Shown here: positions 51,143 to 61,009 of the stretch, piece after piece
How positions within the stretch are numbered: position 1 is the stretch's first letter
Layout: each line of letters starts with the position of its first letter
Source of the DNA: Chamaesiphon minutus PCC 6605
GTDB lineage: Bacteria > Cyanobacteriota > Cyanobacteriia > Cyanobacteriales > Chamaesiphonaceae
Length of the DNA: 64,000 bases
NCBI RefSeq assembly: GCF_000317145.1
Contig: NC_020053.1
Span: forward strand, 382,652 to 446,651
Direction: 5' to 3'
Position numbers and translations under genes: made by a program
The notes under the pieces: generated by a model
Databases searched by the model: none
What the model saw: the letters and a program-made list of their open reading frames with translations, nothing else
What the model was told of the DNA's origin: nothing

Positions 51143-52622
51143 ACGCAATCTTTTTATAGCTATTACGATCGCGAGCGGTTTCACACTTCCCGTTCGCGCC
51201 GAAGGAACAGATTCTCAATTGAGTAGCGAACAACTAGCTGGAGTCAAAACAGCACTATCTCAAGCGACATTTGCCAATAGTCCGCCAACGACTACATCCG
51301 CAGTTTATGTTGCCGATCCCCGCATCCCGCAAATTCCTAGTTTTTCATACACTGTGGGGACGCCACTTGCTAAAGCGGTTCCAGGGGCAATGGTGTCGAT
51401 GATGGGGGCGAGTAAGTACTCTCCCCAGTCGGCAACTACAGATTCGGGAGGCGATCCCAATGCCTTTGCCAACGCTAAACTAACTGCCATGCCTTTCCTC
51501 GGCAAATTGCCCTTTGCTTCTGTCGTCGCGGCAAATCCCCAGCTTGCAAACTTAAAAGTAGGAGACGTTTTTCCAAGCTGGGGCGCAGCCGATCCATCTA
51601 AATCGATCGCTGATATTGCCAATAGCCCACTGGGGCAAATCCCTCTCCCTACTGAAGTTCTATCCAATACCCTAACATCAAACCTTCCTGGCATTACCAC
51701 CACCTTATACGGCGATTATCCTGGCATCGGCAAACCACCGCTAGATCTCAACAATTTAAGTGAGACGGTTTATGTTGCGGATTTACCTGGTGTTTCTAAA
51801 TTATCCTGGGACAATTTTATAAAAATCGACGCCATCCCAGCAGGATTGACGCTGCTAAAATTCGATCTGCTCCATTCGGGACAGAGAGAATTAAGCGTTG
51901 CTAATGGCGATAAAGTTGCTGCCGGAAGTAATAAAGAGCCGAATGCTCCCTGTAAAAACTGCGATGCAGTCGAATTGCTCAGTGCCGTAGCCTCCGATAG
52001 CAATCTAAGCCCTTACAACGGGACGATTTCGCCAATTGGCTTGCAGCTTAAAGGTGGTTATGGATTGCTCGGCGATTTGCTTACTGCGGCTGGGGTTCGG
52101 GAGGATTCGGGGTTTGAAGTGCCATACATCGGTTTTGACGGCTGCGGCTCGAAATGGTCTGCCAGATCTCCCAATATCCAGGGTGGGACGATCCAACAAA
52201 CCCTCAATTTTCGCTATTGTTTCACTCTGCCATTTCTTGGATTCCAGGCTACTCCCTATTTTTTCCCATTGCCGTTGCCGTTGCCAGCTAACGAGAAGCA
52301 AGCCAATTTGTTATTGCCAATGAGAGTTAAACCCGTTGCCAATAAATTATTACCATTGCCAACGGTACCAACGCCTCCATCAATCCCTTCGACTCCTTCA
52401 ATAGCTTCAGTTTCACCATCCCCAAACACTTCATCTGCTCCCACCATTCCATCTGCTATTGGGATTGACAAAGTAGCCTTATTTGGGAGTGCAACGAAGA
52501 ACTCATATAGTCCGACTTTAAATATTTATTCCGATGGGGGATCGTCAGCTAAATTAACTGTAGGCAGCACACTTATTGCATTCGATCGTCAGCATATCTC
52601 CCAAACTCGACGATCGTTATAA
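51135..52622 (+). CDS. 495-aa exported protein of the secretion cluster
   Basis: Signal peptide MNLRNLFIAITIASGFTLPV cut near VRA. The mature protein is Pro/Gly/Ser-rich with repeated ADP..P.IPSF / ADLPGVSKL motifs, two Cys pairs (APCKNCDAV; DGCGSKW..RYCFTLPF) and a long Pro/Ser/Thr linker (PLPLPLPANE, PTPPSIPSTP). No family recognised. Probably a periplasmic or surface component specific to cyanobacterial conjugation systems; inferred from location between structural genes and the coupling protein. Confidence 0.7.
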   Translation: MNLRNLFIAITIASGFTLPVRAEGTDSQLSSEQLAGVKTALSQATFANSPPTTTSAVYVADPRIPQIPSFSYTVGTPLAKAVPGAMVSMMGASKYSPQSATTDSGGDPNAFANAKLTAMPFLGKLPFASVVAANPQLANLKVGDVFPSWGAADPSKSIADIANSPLGQIPLPTEVLSNTLTSNLPGITTTLYGDYPGIGKPPLDLNNLSETVYVADLPGVSKLSWDNFIKIDAIPAGLTLLKFDLLHSGQRELSVANGDKVAAGSNKEPNAPCKNCDAVELLSAVASDSNLSPYNGTISPIGLQLKGGYGLLGDLLTAAGVREDSGFEVPYIGFDGCGSKWSARSPNIQGGTIQQTLNFRYCFTLPFLGFQATPYFFPLPLPLPANEKQANLLLPMRVKPVANKLLPLPTVPTPPSIPSTPSIASVSPSPNTSSAPTIPSAIGIDKVALFGSATKNSYSPTLNIYSDGGSSAKLTVGSTLIAFDRQHISQTRRSL

Positions 52623-52655
52623 GTAAATCGAAATACTCTGTATCCCACTTATCCG

Positions 52656-53138
52656 ATGAAAAGTTTAAAAAGATTGACACCAACATTTACATTGGCAGCT
52701 TTACTGGCAATAAGTGGGGTTTCCATCGCAATTCCAGTAGCAAATTGGATTGGAAGTAGAATTAATACTCCCACTAAATATTCGATTGCTACAGATATTT
52801 CTTCAACTCAAGAAGTAGAGAGAATAGTCGAGCGCAGCGTCTACACTTCTAAAGATTTTGCGGCATCACAAGTCGCTAAAAAGATTCTGGCAGCACAGAT
52901 TGAAAGTGGCGGCACCACATTTACGATTTATCGGTTTAATTTTCCGCAGACTTGTGGTAAAGCAGGTTGCTTGCATGTCGTAGTAGACGAGCGCGATAAA
53001 TATGCCAATTCCCTACAGTTAATCGATTTACCAGATAAATCATTCCCTTTTGCAGCTATTAAAAAAGATGGTTGCTTCAACGTCCGACAACCAGTAGATA
53101 GCGCGATCGATAATTATGAAATATGCAAGCGTAGTTAG
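52656..53138 (+). CDS. 160-aa exported or anchored protein
   Basis: Signal or anchor (FTLAALLAISGVSIAIPVAN), then a small alpha/beta domain with three Cys in FPQTCGKAGCLHVVVDERDK and DGCFNVRQ. Ends inside the start of the coupling-protein gene (23-bp overlap), so both are translated together. Family unknown. Confidence 0.65.
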   Translation: MKSLKRLTPTFTLAALLAISGVSIAIPVANWIGSRINTPTKYSIATDISSTQEVERIVERSVYTSKDFAASQVAKKILAAQIESGGTTFTIYRFNFPQTCGKAGCLHVVVDERDKYANSLQLIDLPDKSFPFAAIKKDGCFNVRQPVDSAIDNYEICKRS

Positions 53139-55137
53139 CCAGATTCCCAGTCCGTTTCCAAAGGTACCGAAGTTAGATTCCTCTCTGATGACTGTTTTAG
53201 GGCTAGGGGTTCTGTTCGTCATCCTCAGCATCATTCAGAGCAGACAAAAGAAACAAGGAAAAACGGCTACCGCAAGGTGGGCTACTCCAAGCGAGATTCA
53301 AAAGTGCCGCAAGCTGGCTAAAAGCGCGATCCGCAGGCGTAAATTCGATAATGCCGCCTACTATATCACCGAACCGATCGGTGTCCCTGTAAGCCGCCCA
53401 GACCGCATTCTGGGGCGAAAGTCCGGCGCGAGTATCATGTTTCCCGAAATCAATCGGGGGATGCTAGTCTGCGGTGCTACTGGTTGTGGCAAGACTGACA
53501 ATATCATCAATCCTTGCCTACATTCGGCGATCGCTCAGGGAATGTCGATCGCGTTATTCGATGGCAAGGGTCGTGGCGGTCAATCTGAGACGTTAATTCC
53601 GCTCGCACTCAGACATGGATATGAGGTGAGAGTTTTAGCTCCAGGCGACCCGATTTCCAACACTTTTAATACTTTTGACTCGATTAAAGACGAGCGAGAT
53701 GTTGCTGGGGCACGGGAGCGAGTAGCAGTACTAATTGACAATACCAGCGAAAAGGATGCTAAGAAGGACTCATTCTTCGATCCTGCGGGATCTTCGGTTT
53801 TATCTGGTGCTTTCTTACTAGCTAAATGGGTCGCCAAAACCGAAGGAGATCCGCTGCTTGCCAATATTCTGATGGTGAACCAGATTCTCAAATTGCCCGA
53901 TTTATCCAAGCGATTGCAAGCCTGTCGCGACACCATCGATCCCTGGATATATTCTGAATTTGGAATCCTGACAGCGACGAGCAAAAAAGCAAGTCAAAAT
54001 AGTCCCGAAGGTAGTATTTTGGCAACTGCGATTAAAATGCTGGCTCCGCTGGTAATACCGAATTATCTCCAGACGTTTTGCGGTAAAACCACATTTCCAG
54101 GCTTCGACCCTCAAGATCCGCTCAAGGTCGATGGCAAGCAAATGGTCGTGTTCATGCTCGATCCCGACAATGTAGCTAGTACCGTGCCATTAATTGCGAT
54201 GGCAATTCACCAAGTCGTTGCTTATAACCTCAGAGCTGGGAGGCAAGAAGCAATGGTGGTCAGTCTCGACGAGTTTCATTTACTCAATTTACCCATCGTT
54301 CTAAAATGGTTGGCTGTCGATCGGTACAACGGATCTTCAATCATCATCGGTACGCAATATCTCAGTCAATTAGATGCCATCTATGGCAAAGATCGAGCTA
54401 AAGGCTTTCTAACTAACTGTAATACCAAAGCATGGTTTAACCCTGGCGATCCCGATACCGAACAAGCTCTCTCGAAAGCATTCGGAGAAGAAGAACTCCA
54501 ATTAAAATCAAACTCTAAGTCTTATAACTTTGGTAAAAATAGTGGTAACAGCCGTTCGGAGAACGACCAGCTACATAAAAAGCCATTGATTGAAGCCCAT
54601 ATTATCGGTCAATTTCCTAAAGGTAAATGTATCATTCAGTCTCCAGGAACGGGAGATAAAGATAACGTTAGTATTCCTTTCGTCCATCAGTTTAGTTACG
54701 ATCCAAAGCAAAGTAAAGCTTTCAAAGAACGTTCGATCGAGGATTACAATGCTGTTAGAGAAATCATTTGCGCTCACAACAATAATTCTCCTCAAACTTA
54801 TTTTAGTCAAGAGCTGCATCGTTACACAGAGATCTTAGAACGACTATTGACACTGAGGTCTGAACCTGAAACTGCGAGCAATTCAAAAGTAATTCTCAAT
54901 CCTTTACATGTGATTGGATTCAATATTTTAAATTTGTGTCAAGCAGCTAAATTCGATCTATCTAACTACACGATCGAGCCTCAAAAAAAATATTATGTCC
55001 CTGACGATTTAATAGTCAATGGTGACATTAAATCTCCATTAAGTTATCAAGATGTTATTAAATTGCTAGAATATACAAGAGATCGGGACGAGCAACCGCC
55101 GCCGCCCATCCCCGCCGCTACGGGCGTGAATCTCTAG
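53116..55137 (+). CDS. VirD4-like type IV coupling protein
   Basis: 673 aa. N-terminal helix (MTVLGLGVLFVILSIIQ), then FPEINRGMLVCGATGCGKTD (Walker A), SIALFDGKGRGGQSE, Walker B MVVSLDEFHLLNL, and ILGRKSGAS / IIIGTQYLSQLDAIYG, the pattern of VirD4/TraG coupling ATPases that hand substrates to the channel. Overlaps the upstream gene by 23 bp. After the ATPase comes an extra C-terminal module ending KKYYVPDDLIVNGDIKSPLS, which recurs in the next gene product. Confidence 0.85.
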   Translation: MKYASVVSQIPSPFPKVPKLDSSLMTVLGLGVLFVILSIIQSRQKKQGKTATARWATPSEIQKCRKLAKSAIRRRKFDNAAYYITEPIGVPVSRPDRILGRKSGASIMFPEINRGMLVCGATGCGKTDNIINPCLHSAIAQGMSIALFDGKGRGGQSETLIPLALRHGYEVRVLAPGDPISNTFNTFDSIKDERDVAGARERVAVLIDNTSEKDAKKDSFFDPAGSSVLSGAFLLAKWVAKTEGDPLLANILMVNQILKLPDLSKRLQACRDTIDPWIYSEFGILTATSKKASQNSPEGSILATAIKMLAPLVIPNYLQTFCGKTTFPGFDPQDPLKVDGKQMVVFMLDPDNVASTVPLIAMAIHQVVAYNLRAGRQEAMVVSLDEFHLLNLPIVLKWLAVDRYNGSSIIIGTQYLSQLDAIYGKDRAKGFLTNCNTKAWFNPGDPDTEQALSKAFGEEELQLKSNSKSYNFGKNSGNSRSENDQLHKKPLIEAHIIGQFPKGKCIIQSPGTGDKDNVSIPFVHQFSYDPKQSKAFKERSIEDYNAVREIICAHNNNSPQTYFSQELHRYTEILERLLTLRSEPETASNSKVILNPLHVIGFNILNLCQAAKFDLSNYTIEPQKKYYVPDDLIVNGDIKSPLSYQDVIKLLEYTRDRDEQPPPPIPAATGVNL

Positions 55138-55164
55138 ATATTATCGTTAGGGGTTGGCGGGGAT
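55108..55164. terminator. Inverted repeat around the coupling-protein stop
   Basis: ATCCCCGCC (55108-55116) and GGCGGGGAT (55156-55164), exact complements 39 nt apart. Possible terminator or regulatory hairpin between the structural genes and the unknown downstream module. Confidence 0.4.
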
Positions 55165-55203
55165 TAGGCTTGCGGCTGTCATATTTTTACTCAACTTAAA
55201 TTT

Positions 55204-56025
55204 ATGCTAACTACACCAACTTGTTGGGATCGAATCTACGTCAGAACAGATAAACAATGTCTATTCGCGTTAGATTGTGGCAGTCCCTTTTATGTCGAGG
55301 TCGATCCTTTATTACCTCAAACATATATCTCTATCCATTTAAACGATCGACTGATCTATTTCCACGATCTAGAGGCTAAACGAACGTTAGTAGAATGTCC
55401 GATCGGTATGGCTATTTATAACAGCCATAAAAAGCAGCTTGAGGATATGAACGAAGAAAGTGAGTTTGACGATCGATGCAAGATACCTTTTCACTGGCTA
55501 TGCGATGGCGACGGACAAAGGATCGTGCTTAATATCGAACGTGATGATGGTAATTATGATGGACGACCTCTTTATGTGAAGGGACAATACGCGATCGATA
55601 TTGTCGAACAAGCTGGATATTCCAATTTTTATGACTGTTCTTTAGCTGAGTATATTGGAATGCCGTTCGATCCAGAGAAACTATATTTTATCCCACCACA
55701 TTGGGTCGAAGGTGAAATTGTCGATCTGTCACCGTCAGGAATACAAGATATTGTCGATTGGAATACCACTATAGATATTGGCAATATATTTGTCGAGAAA
55801 GATCCGACAACTGGTTCTGATACTTTTTGTGTTATTGGTAGTGACATCGAAAAGTCTTTAGAGGTAGCAGGTATCGATATGGGTTTCGATATCGAAGATG
55901 ATAAAAAGTACTATATTCCTGCCGACTTAACAGTCGATGGACGAGCAAGATCGTTTAAAACCGATGATATTTGCCATTTAGTTGCATACAACAAGAAAAA
56001 TACTAACCACCGTGCTCCGTTCTAA
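55204..56025 (+). CDS. Hypothetical protein sharing a motif with the coupling protein
   Basis: 273 aa, soluble, acidic. Its C-terminal DDKKYYIPADLTVDGRARSF ... DICHLVAYN matches the C-terminal module of the VirD4-like protein (KKYYVPDDLIVNG ... DVIKLLEY). A second, weaker copy occurs in the middle (PEKLYFIPPHWVEGEIVDLS ... IQDIVDWN). The shared module suggests that this protein binds the same partner as the coupling protein, for example as a substrate adaptor. No known family. Confidence 0.65.
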   Translation: MLTTPTCWDRIYVRTDKQCLFALDCGSPFYVEVDPLLPQTYISIHLNDRLIYFHDLEAKRTLVECPIGMAIYNSHKKQLEDMNEESEFDDRCKIPFHWLCDGDGQRIVLNIERDDGNYDGRPLYVKGQYAIDIVEQAGYSNFYDCSLAEYIGMPFDPEKLYFIPPHWVEGEIVDLSPSGIQDIVDWNTTIDIGNIFVEKDPTTGSDTFCVIGSDIEKSLEVAGIDMGFDIEDDKKYYIPADLTVDGRARSFKTDDICHLVAYNKKNTNHRAPF

Positions 56026-56045
56026 CCTTTAGATCGGGAAAATAG

Positions 56046-57833
56046 ATGCAGGAAACTTATAGCCAAATTCACAGTCAATCGGAACGGTCATCTCAACAGC
56101 TCAACCAAGCAGGAGCTAGTGCATTTGCAAATTTGATGGCAGCATTAGTAAAGCTTTCCAATCGGGAGAAAAAGAACAAGACCAAATCTAAAAAACTTAC
56201 AGTAACTCGTACAAATCCCTCAGAAGCACGTTCTGTCGAATCGGCTACAGCATCTCGCACAAATTTACCCGAAACAACTATGGATTCTGGAGTTAAAGTT
56301 ACCCGAAAAGATTCTGACAATCCCGATCTTAGTCCAGAGCAACAGGCGGAACGATCGATCGAGCAGTTAAATAGCCGCTTGGCAAATCAGAAATCTTTCA
56401 GTCGCGAAATCGATGTTAATGGAACTAAATATAAGTTTGACAAGCAGCGTAATGGGTCGATAAGCATCGAATCTAAAGATTCTAGGTTATTTGCCAAACA
56501 GGGAAAATCTCCATTTTTATTCGCTCAATCAGAAAAACTTACATTTACTGGTGATAAACAAAAAATAATTAAAGATTTACCAAATATCGTCGCGCGGGTC
56601 GAGCGCGAATTAGATTTAGAAAAACCGAAGCAGATAAATAATCGAAATGAAGTCCTATACGGATACGACTCAAATAACAATTTCATTGACAATAAATTAT
56701 CTCAAAAAGATGCTCAAGCTGTCCTCGATTTGATGGGTAGCAAAGAGGGAACTACTATCGCAGGAGGAGAGAACCTGCTAATCGAATACGATGGCAAAAA
56801 GCTGTTTGAAACTGACGCTCAAGGGGTGGTAACTCATAGTGCTTACGATCGTGACCCCGAACTCCTCAGCAGTATTAAGCTCAAGGATGAGAACGGACTG
56901 ACAGAGCTTACGAATTACGCCAAACGCATGGCTGCGACTCCAGATCGTGAGGCTAAAGGCAGTAAGGTAGAAGTCAGCAAAACCAACCCCAAAGCTGAAT
57001 TAGTACCCGAACCACTTCAAGCAGCTACCCCAGTAGCACCCCGATCCCCGATTGGAAAAACGCTCGATCGCGCCGAACCTACAACAGAGGTAGATCGAAC
57101 TCAGACATCTACTGTCGTTTACGATCGAGTATTAAAGTCGGAGTTTGATAAAGTTAAGCCGAAAAGTGAAAAAACCGTAAATATTGATGGTGTAAAATTC
57201 AGACTCAACCGTCAAACTCAAAGAGGAACGCGCTCCATCTTCGTTACTCCAAATGAAGGTAGCAAATCTATTCAGATCGGCAAACTAGATAAAGACGGTA
57301 AATTTCAGCCAGCTCCCAAACTTAACGATCCAAACGTCACCAAAGCTCTAGAGAAAGTTTTGGTGGCACGAGGGATCGATCCTCAACCAGTCAAAGAAGC
57401 CCAACAACTCGAAGTAGCCGCTCGATCGAAAGATCCCAACTATTTACCGATCGCTAAAGAAAACGCGCCCAGCCCTACGCCTAATCTTAGCAACTCTCCC
57501 GAATTAGCAACTGCTGGTAACGCTCCAAGTATCAACACACCCAAACCTAAGCCTAAGAATAAAACTAACGCCCCCGAACAAGCTACCACCACTGCTAACG
57601 CTCAGACAGTTACCCTGCCGACTCAAGGCGAAAATGTACTTAACTCCACGCCTGACTCTAGCAATAACTCTCCACAGTTCGCACAGGGTAGCCCTGAGAG
57701 AACTCCTGCACCTGCCAACGCTCAGACAGTTACTCTGCCAACTCAAGGCGAGAAAGGAACCGTAACACTGCCGACTAACGGCGGTAATTCCGAAAGATCG
57801 CAGCCAGAACCAGAAGTATCACCAAGCCGATAA
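56046..57833 (+). CDS. 595-aa repeat-containing protein, unknown
   Basis: Two related beta-rich segments: REIDVNGTKYKFDKQRNGSI (about 120-190) and KTVNIDGVKFRLNRQTQRGT (about 378-450). The C-terminal ~130 residues are low-complexity with three QTVTLPTQGE-type repeats, Pro/Ser/Asn-rich. Between them is a Lys/Glu-rich region. No membrane segment. Size and position leave open a role as a relaxase accessory or effector, but no relaxase motif (HUH or Tyr cluster) was seen. Confidence 0.6.
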   Translation: MQETYSQIHSQSERSSQQLNQAGASAFANLMAALVKLSNREKKNKTKSKKLTVTRTNPSEARSVESATASRTNLPETTMDSGVKVTRKDSDNPDLSPEQQAERSIEQLNSRLANQKSFSREIDVNGTKYKFDKQRNGSISIESKDSRLFAKQGKSPFLFAQSEKLTFTGDKQKIIKDLPNIVARVERELDLEKPKQINNRNEVLYGYDSNNNFIDNKLSQKDAQAVLDLMGSKEGTTIAGGENLLIEYDGKKLFETDAQGVVTHSAYDRDPELLSSIKLKDENGLTELTNYAKRMAATPDREAKGSKVEVSKTNPKAELVPEPLQAATPVAPRSPIGKTLDRAEPTTEVDRTQTSTVVYDRVLKSEFDKVKPKSEKTVNIDGVKFRLNRQTQRGTRSIFVTPNEGSKSIQIGKLDKDGKFQPAPKLNDPNVTKALEKVLVARGIDPQPVKEAQQLEVAARSKDPNYLPIAKENAPSPTPNLSNSPELATAGNAPSINTPKPKPKNKTNAPEQATTTANAQTVTLPTQGENVLNSTPDSSNNSPQFAQGSPERTPAPANAQTVTLPTQGEKGTVTLPTNGGNSERSQPEPEVSPSR

Positions 57834-57855
57834 ATTCTTTAATAGTATTACAAAA

Positions 57856-58884
57856 ATGAATAATTTAGATAAAACTGATACCGTAGATGTTGCCGATAAA
57901 ATACAAGATTACGATCGTCAAAAAGGAGATTGGATTTCAACCTATGGCTCTGAATTACTTCGAGCATCATTAGTAGCTGGTTACACATCCGATCGTCGAT
58001 ATGTAGAGGAAAGGGTGAAACTCGAACATCCAGATTTTCTAATACACACCCACCGATCGATAAAGAAAACCGATGCAGATTTTCTAATATATATCGATAG
58101 CTCAATCGAGAAATCAGATAGTCCACCAGCATATTGCTTGAAAGCATGTAGTGAAATAGTCGGTTCTTATTGTTCTGAGGATCGCTGGGGGGACAAAGAT
58201 TACTACTTAACTATCGACAATTATCTGGGTGAAAATAAGATAGTTAAAAAAATAATAGCTCCTACTGAAGTTATCGAAGCTAAATCTAATTTATTCGAGG
58301 ATGTTAAATTAGATTCTAAAGAATCTAATTTAAGTATTGAAGAAAATAACAATATCCTCAATAGCTATGAATCCGACAAGAGAGATTGGATCTTTGATTT
58401 TGGATCGGACTTATTACAGTATTCGATCGTTAGCAATTATGAATCAGACATTAGATATGTTTCAGAGCGAGCTGCAATCGAGTATCCTGGCTTTCACCCG
58501 TCAGAATCACAGCATCAAAGAACTGATAGTCCGCCAGAATATTGCTTAAAAGCATGTTTGCGGGAGGATTTAGAATCTTATGTTTCCCAAGCGAAATTCC
58601 ATTTGCATGATGATTACTACATCACTATCGACAATTTCTTAGGTAAACATCAGATCGTCAAGAAAATTGATGAGCTGCCAAGAACCACTGAAGTTAAATC
58701 ACTTCATCAACAAGAAACGAAATCTCAACTGCCAAAACTTTTTGCAATTGCCACAATCGCTAGTCTATACGGCTTTATCTGGGGCATACCTCTATTTTCT
58801 ACATTAACACAACACTTATCGCCTGCAAAAATATCTCCAGCGCGTCAGGCGATGCTACATAAATTATCTGTTTTACAACCTTGA
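57856..58884 (+). CDS. 342-aa protein with a duplicated domain and C-terminal anchor
   Basis: Two tandem copies of a ~125-residue domain. Copy 1: RQKGDWISTYGSELLRASLV ... SPPAYCLKAC ... DYYLTIDNYLGENKIVKKI. Copy 2: SDKRDWIFDFGSDLLQYSIV ... SPPEYCLKAC ... DYYITIDNFLGKHQIVKKI. A single helix near the C-terminus (LFAIATIASLYGFIWGIPLF) anchors it. The invariant CLKAC and DNyLG motifs mark the functional core. Family unknown. Confidence 0.65.
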   Translation: MNNLDKTDTVDVADKIQDYDRQKGDWISTYGSELLRASLVAGYTSDRRYVEERVKLEHPDFLIHTHRSIKKTDADFLIYIDSSIEKSDSPPAYCLKACSEIVGSYCSEDRWGDKDYYLTIDNYLGENKIVKKIIAPTEVIEAKSNLFEDVKLDSKESNLSIEENNNILNSYESDKRDWIFDFGSDLLQYSIVSNYESDIRYVSERAAIEYPGFHPSESQHQRTDSPPEYCLKACLREDLESYVSQAKFHLHDDYYITIDNFLGKHQIVKKIDELPRTTEVKSLHQQETKSQLPKLFAIATIASLYGFIWGIPLFSTLTQHLSPAKISPARQAMLHKLSVLQP

Positions 58885-58891
58885 CCAAAAC

Positions 58892-60346
58892 ATGTCCCAG
58901 CCAGATTTCATCCAACTAATAACCCAACACCGGATCGTCCTAGTGCGCTGCAATCCACTCGATCGCGAATGGATCGTCAATACTCATCTAAGCGACTGTC
59001 AGCGGTGGCGATTAAATGTGGCGATTGGCGACGATTCTCTCTCTTCGCCGTTCCCGCTGCTGCTCGATGCCATCCGTAATGTAAGTACGAGTGGCGGCAA
59101 TTTCATCTTCGATAATTACTTGACATTCGTCGCCACGCTCGCGCCCTGGGAGCGGCAATTAATCTACGAGCAGTTCGCCGATCTCTACTCTCTGTGCCAA
59201 CATCAATATCGGATCGTGCTGTTGCAAACAGACGATAGCGTATTGCCGCTCGAACTGGCGCGATTTGTCTATGAGTACGCCTGGAAGTTGCCCACTATTA
59301 CGGAGATTACTGAGTTATTTAGCCAATACCACTTCGAGCCAAGCGATCGCAATCTCAGGCTGGCATCGGGGCTAGCTTATCAAGATTTGAAGCTCGCGCT
59401 CCAGCAGTCGAGCGAGAGTTCGGAGCCAGAAATATACTTAGAAACATACCGTAACGCCCGTTTATCTCTAATGGGCGTTAAGTACGACCCGCCACCAGTT
59501 TTTAAAGAAATTGCGGGTTTAGATGAGCTTGTCGCCGCCATCGACAAGCTCAAATTTAGATTCAGCCAGCGAGCGATCGACATCGGGCTACCTTACCCCA
59601 AAGGTTGGCTCTTAGTGGGCATACCAGGGACGGGGAAGACTTACTCGGCAAGGTCTATTGCCTCTGCTCTGGGCTACCCCATGCTATCGCTAGAGATCGA
59701 TAAAATCAAAGTTGGCGGTTTGACTGCAATGGCAAGGGTTTTGGAGATCGCTCGCGTCTGCGCTCCGTGCATTTTTTACATGGATGAGATCGAGAAACTA
59801 TTTACCAGAGATGATAAACCGCTACTTTCATTGCTATTGACTTGGCTTCAAGATAAAACTTTCCCCGTTTTCGTCATCGGTACTCTCAACAGAATTGAAG
59901 ATTTACCAGTTGAAGCCACACGCGCTGGAAGATTCGATACTGTCTGGGAAGTCGATTCTCCAGATGCCGAATCTCGTTTAAATTTATTCTTACTATTTCT
60001 CAAACGATTCGATGCTAGATTCAAAGATAGTATCGTTTTTGATAAGTACGAATGGCAAGGTATTCTCGACGAAACGATTGAGTATGTCGGTGCCGAAATC
60101 GAGCAAATTGTCGTCGATACAGTTGCAAAAGTTAAGGAGTGCGACCTTAATGCAGAAGTGACAGCAAGAGATTTACTTGAAGAGGCAATGCAGTTTAATT
60201 GCATCTTCAACCGTAACTCCAAACAAATCGTGTTAATGCGGAATTCAATCCGCGAGTTAGCCAAGCCCTCTCATTCAAAAAAACAAAGTATTCTGGCACC
60301 TCGAAATATCGATCCCTACAGCCCTCCTAAAGTAAGTTCAAACTAA
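58892..60346 (+). CDS. AAA-family ATPase
   Basis: 484 aa. The N-terminal ~200 residues are specific to this type (a PIN-like or regulatory region, unassigned). AAA core: Walker A LLVGIPGTGKTYSARSIASA (around 242), Walker B IFYMDEIEKLF, sensor/arginine region IGTLNRIEDLPVEATRAGRF D, and the small helical lid. This is the FtsH/CDC48-like AAA class common on cyanobacterial plasmids. Starts 7 bp after the previous gene. Could remodel complexes of the transfer machinery; inference only. Confidence 0.85.
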   Translation: MSQPDFIQLITQHRIVLVRCNPLDREWIVNTHLSDCQRWRLNVAIGDDSLSSPFPLLLDAIRNVSTSGGNFIFDNYLTFVATLAPWERQLIYEQFADLYSLCQHQYRIVLLQTDDSVLPLELARFVYEYAWKLPTITEITELFSQYHFEPSDRNLRLASGLAYQDLKLALQQSSESSEPEIYLETYRNARLSLMGVKYDPPPVFKEIAGLDELVAAIDKLKFRFSQRAIDIGLPYPKGWLLVGIPGTGKTYSARSIASALGYPMLSLEIDKIKVGGLTAMARVLEIARVCAPCIFYMDEIEKLFTRDDKPLLSLLLTWLQDKTFPVFVIGTLNRIEDLPVEATRAGRFDTVWEVDSPDAESRLNLFLLFLKRFDARFKDSIVFDKYEWQGILDETIEYVGAEIEQIVVDTVAKVKECDLNAEVTARDLLEEAMQFNCIFNRNSKQIVLMRNSIRELAKPSHSKKQSILAPRNIDPYSPPKVSSN

Positions 60347-60360
60347 GCTTTAATAATCAA

Positions 60361-61008
60361 ATGGTTACAGCTACTAACAAGAATGATAGCAATCCTGGTA
60401 AGTCACCCTTTACCACCTATATCGATGCTATCGATCGAAAACAAGCACTGGATAATATCGACAAGCTCGTTAATAGTCGAGAACTATCTACCGATGATGA
60501 AATTTATGATATTACTGGGACGATCGCTCAAATTGAAAAGATTAGCGAGTATTTAAGCGTGGTTACTTCTGCCGTACCTCAAGCACTTGGACTGCTTTTA
60601 GACGAAGAACGGCAGCAGCGTCAAACAGAAGCTACAGCTATCGATCTCAAACAAGAAGAACTATTTGAAAAACTTGCTAAAGATCGCGACAAATTACACA
60701 ATCTAACCAAGCAAGCAATCGAGCGTAGCGGTCGGAATATTAATACCAAGCTTATCAGTTTATGTTGGGGTTTAGGTGGATGCTCTATCGGCGTGGTAGC
60801 AGCATCATTGCTAGCATATTTTGCCATGTTCCCTCAACAATTAAGATTAGCCAGAGGTTCGGATGGTGCCATGCTGGAATGGTTGAGTACTGCCGATGGT
60901 AAAATTCTCCGTCGTGCGTTTGTATCTGGCAATAGCTCTGTAGAAGAGTGCATCCGTAAAGGGTTAAAAAAGACTGGTAAACCTGTTTGTATGCTGGAGC
61001 TTAAGTGA
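60361..61008 (+). CDS. Coiled-coil membrane protein
   Basis: 215 aa. Helical N-terminal part (DEERQQRQTEATAIDLKQEE, EKLAKDRDKLHNLTKQAIER), one helix (LISLCWGLGGCSIGVVAASL) and a C-terminal domain with two Cys (VEECIRKG, KPVCMLELK). Lies between two ATPase genes on the same strand with gaps of 14 and 1 bp, so it is part of their operon. Function unknown. Confidence 0.65.
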   Translation: MVTATNKNDSNPGKSPFTTYIDAIDRKQALDNIDKLVNSRELSTDDEIYDITGTIAQIEKISEYLSVVTSAVPQALGLLLDEERQQRQTEATAIDLKQEELFEKLAKDRDKLHNLTKQAIERSGRNINTKLISLCWGLGGCSIGVVAASLLAYFAMFPQQLRLARGSDGAMLEWLSTADGKILRRAFVSGNSSVEECIRKGLKKTGKPVCMLELK

Positions 61009-61009
61009 T

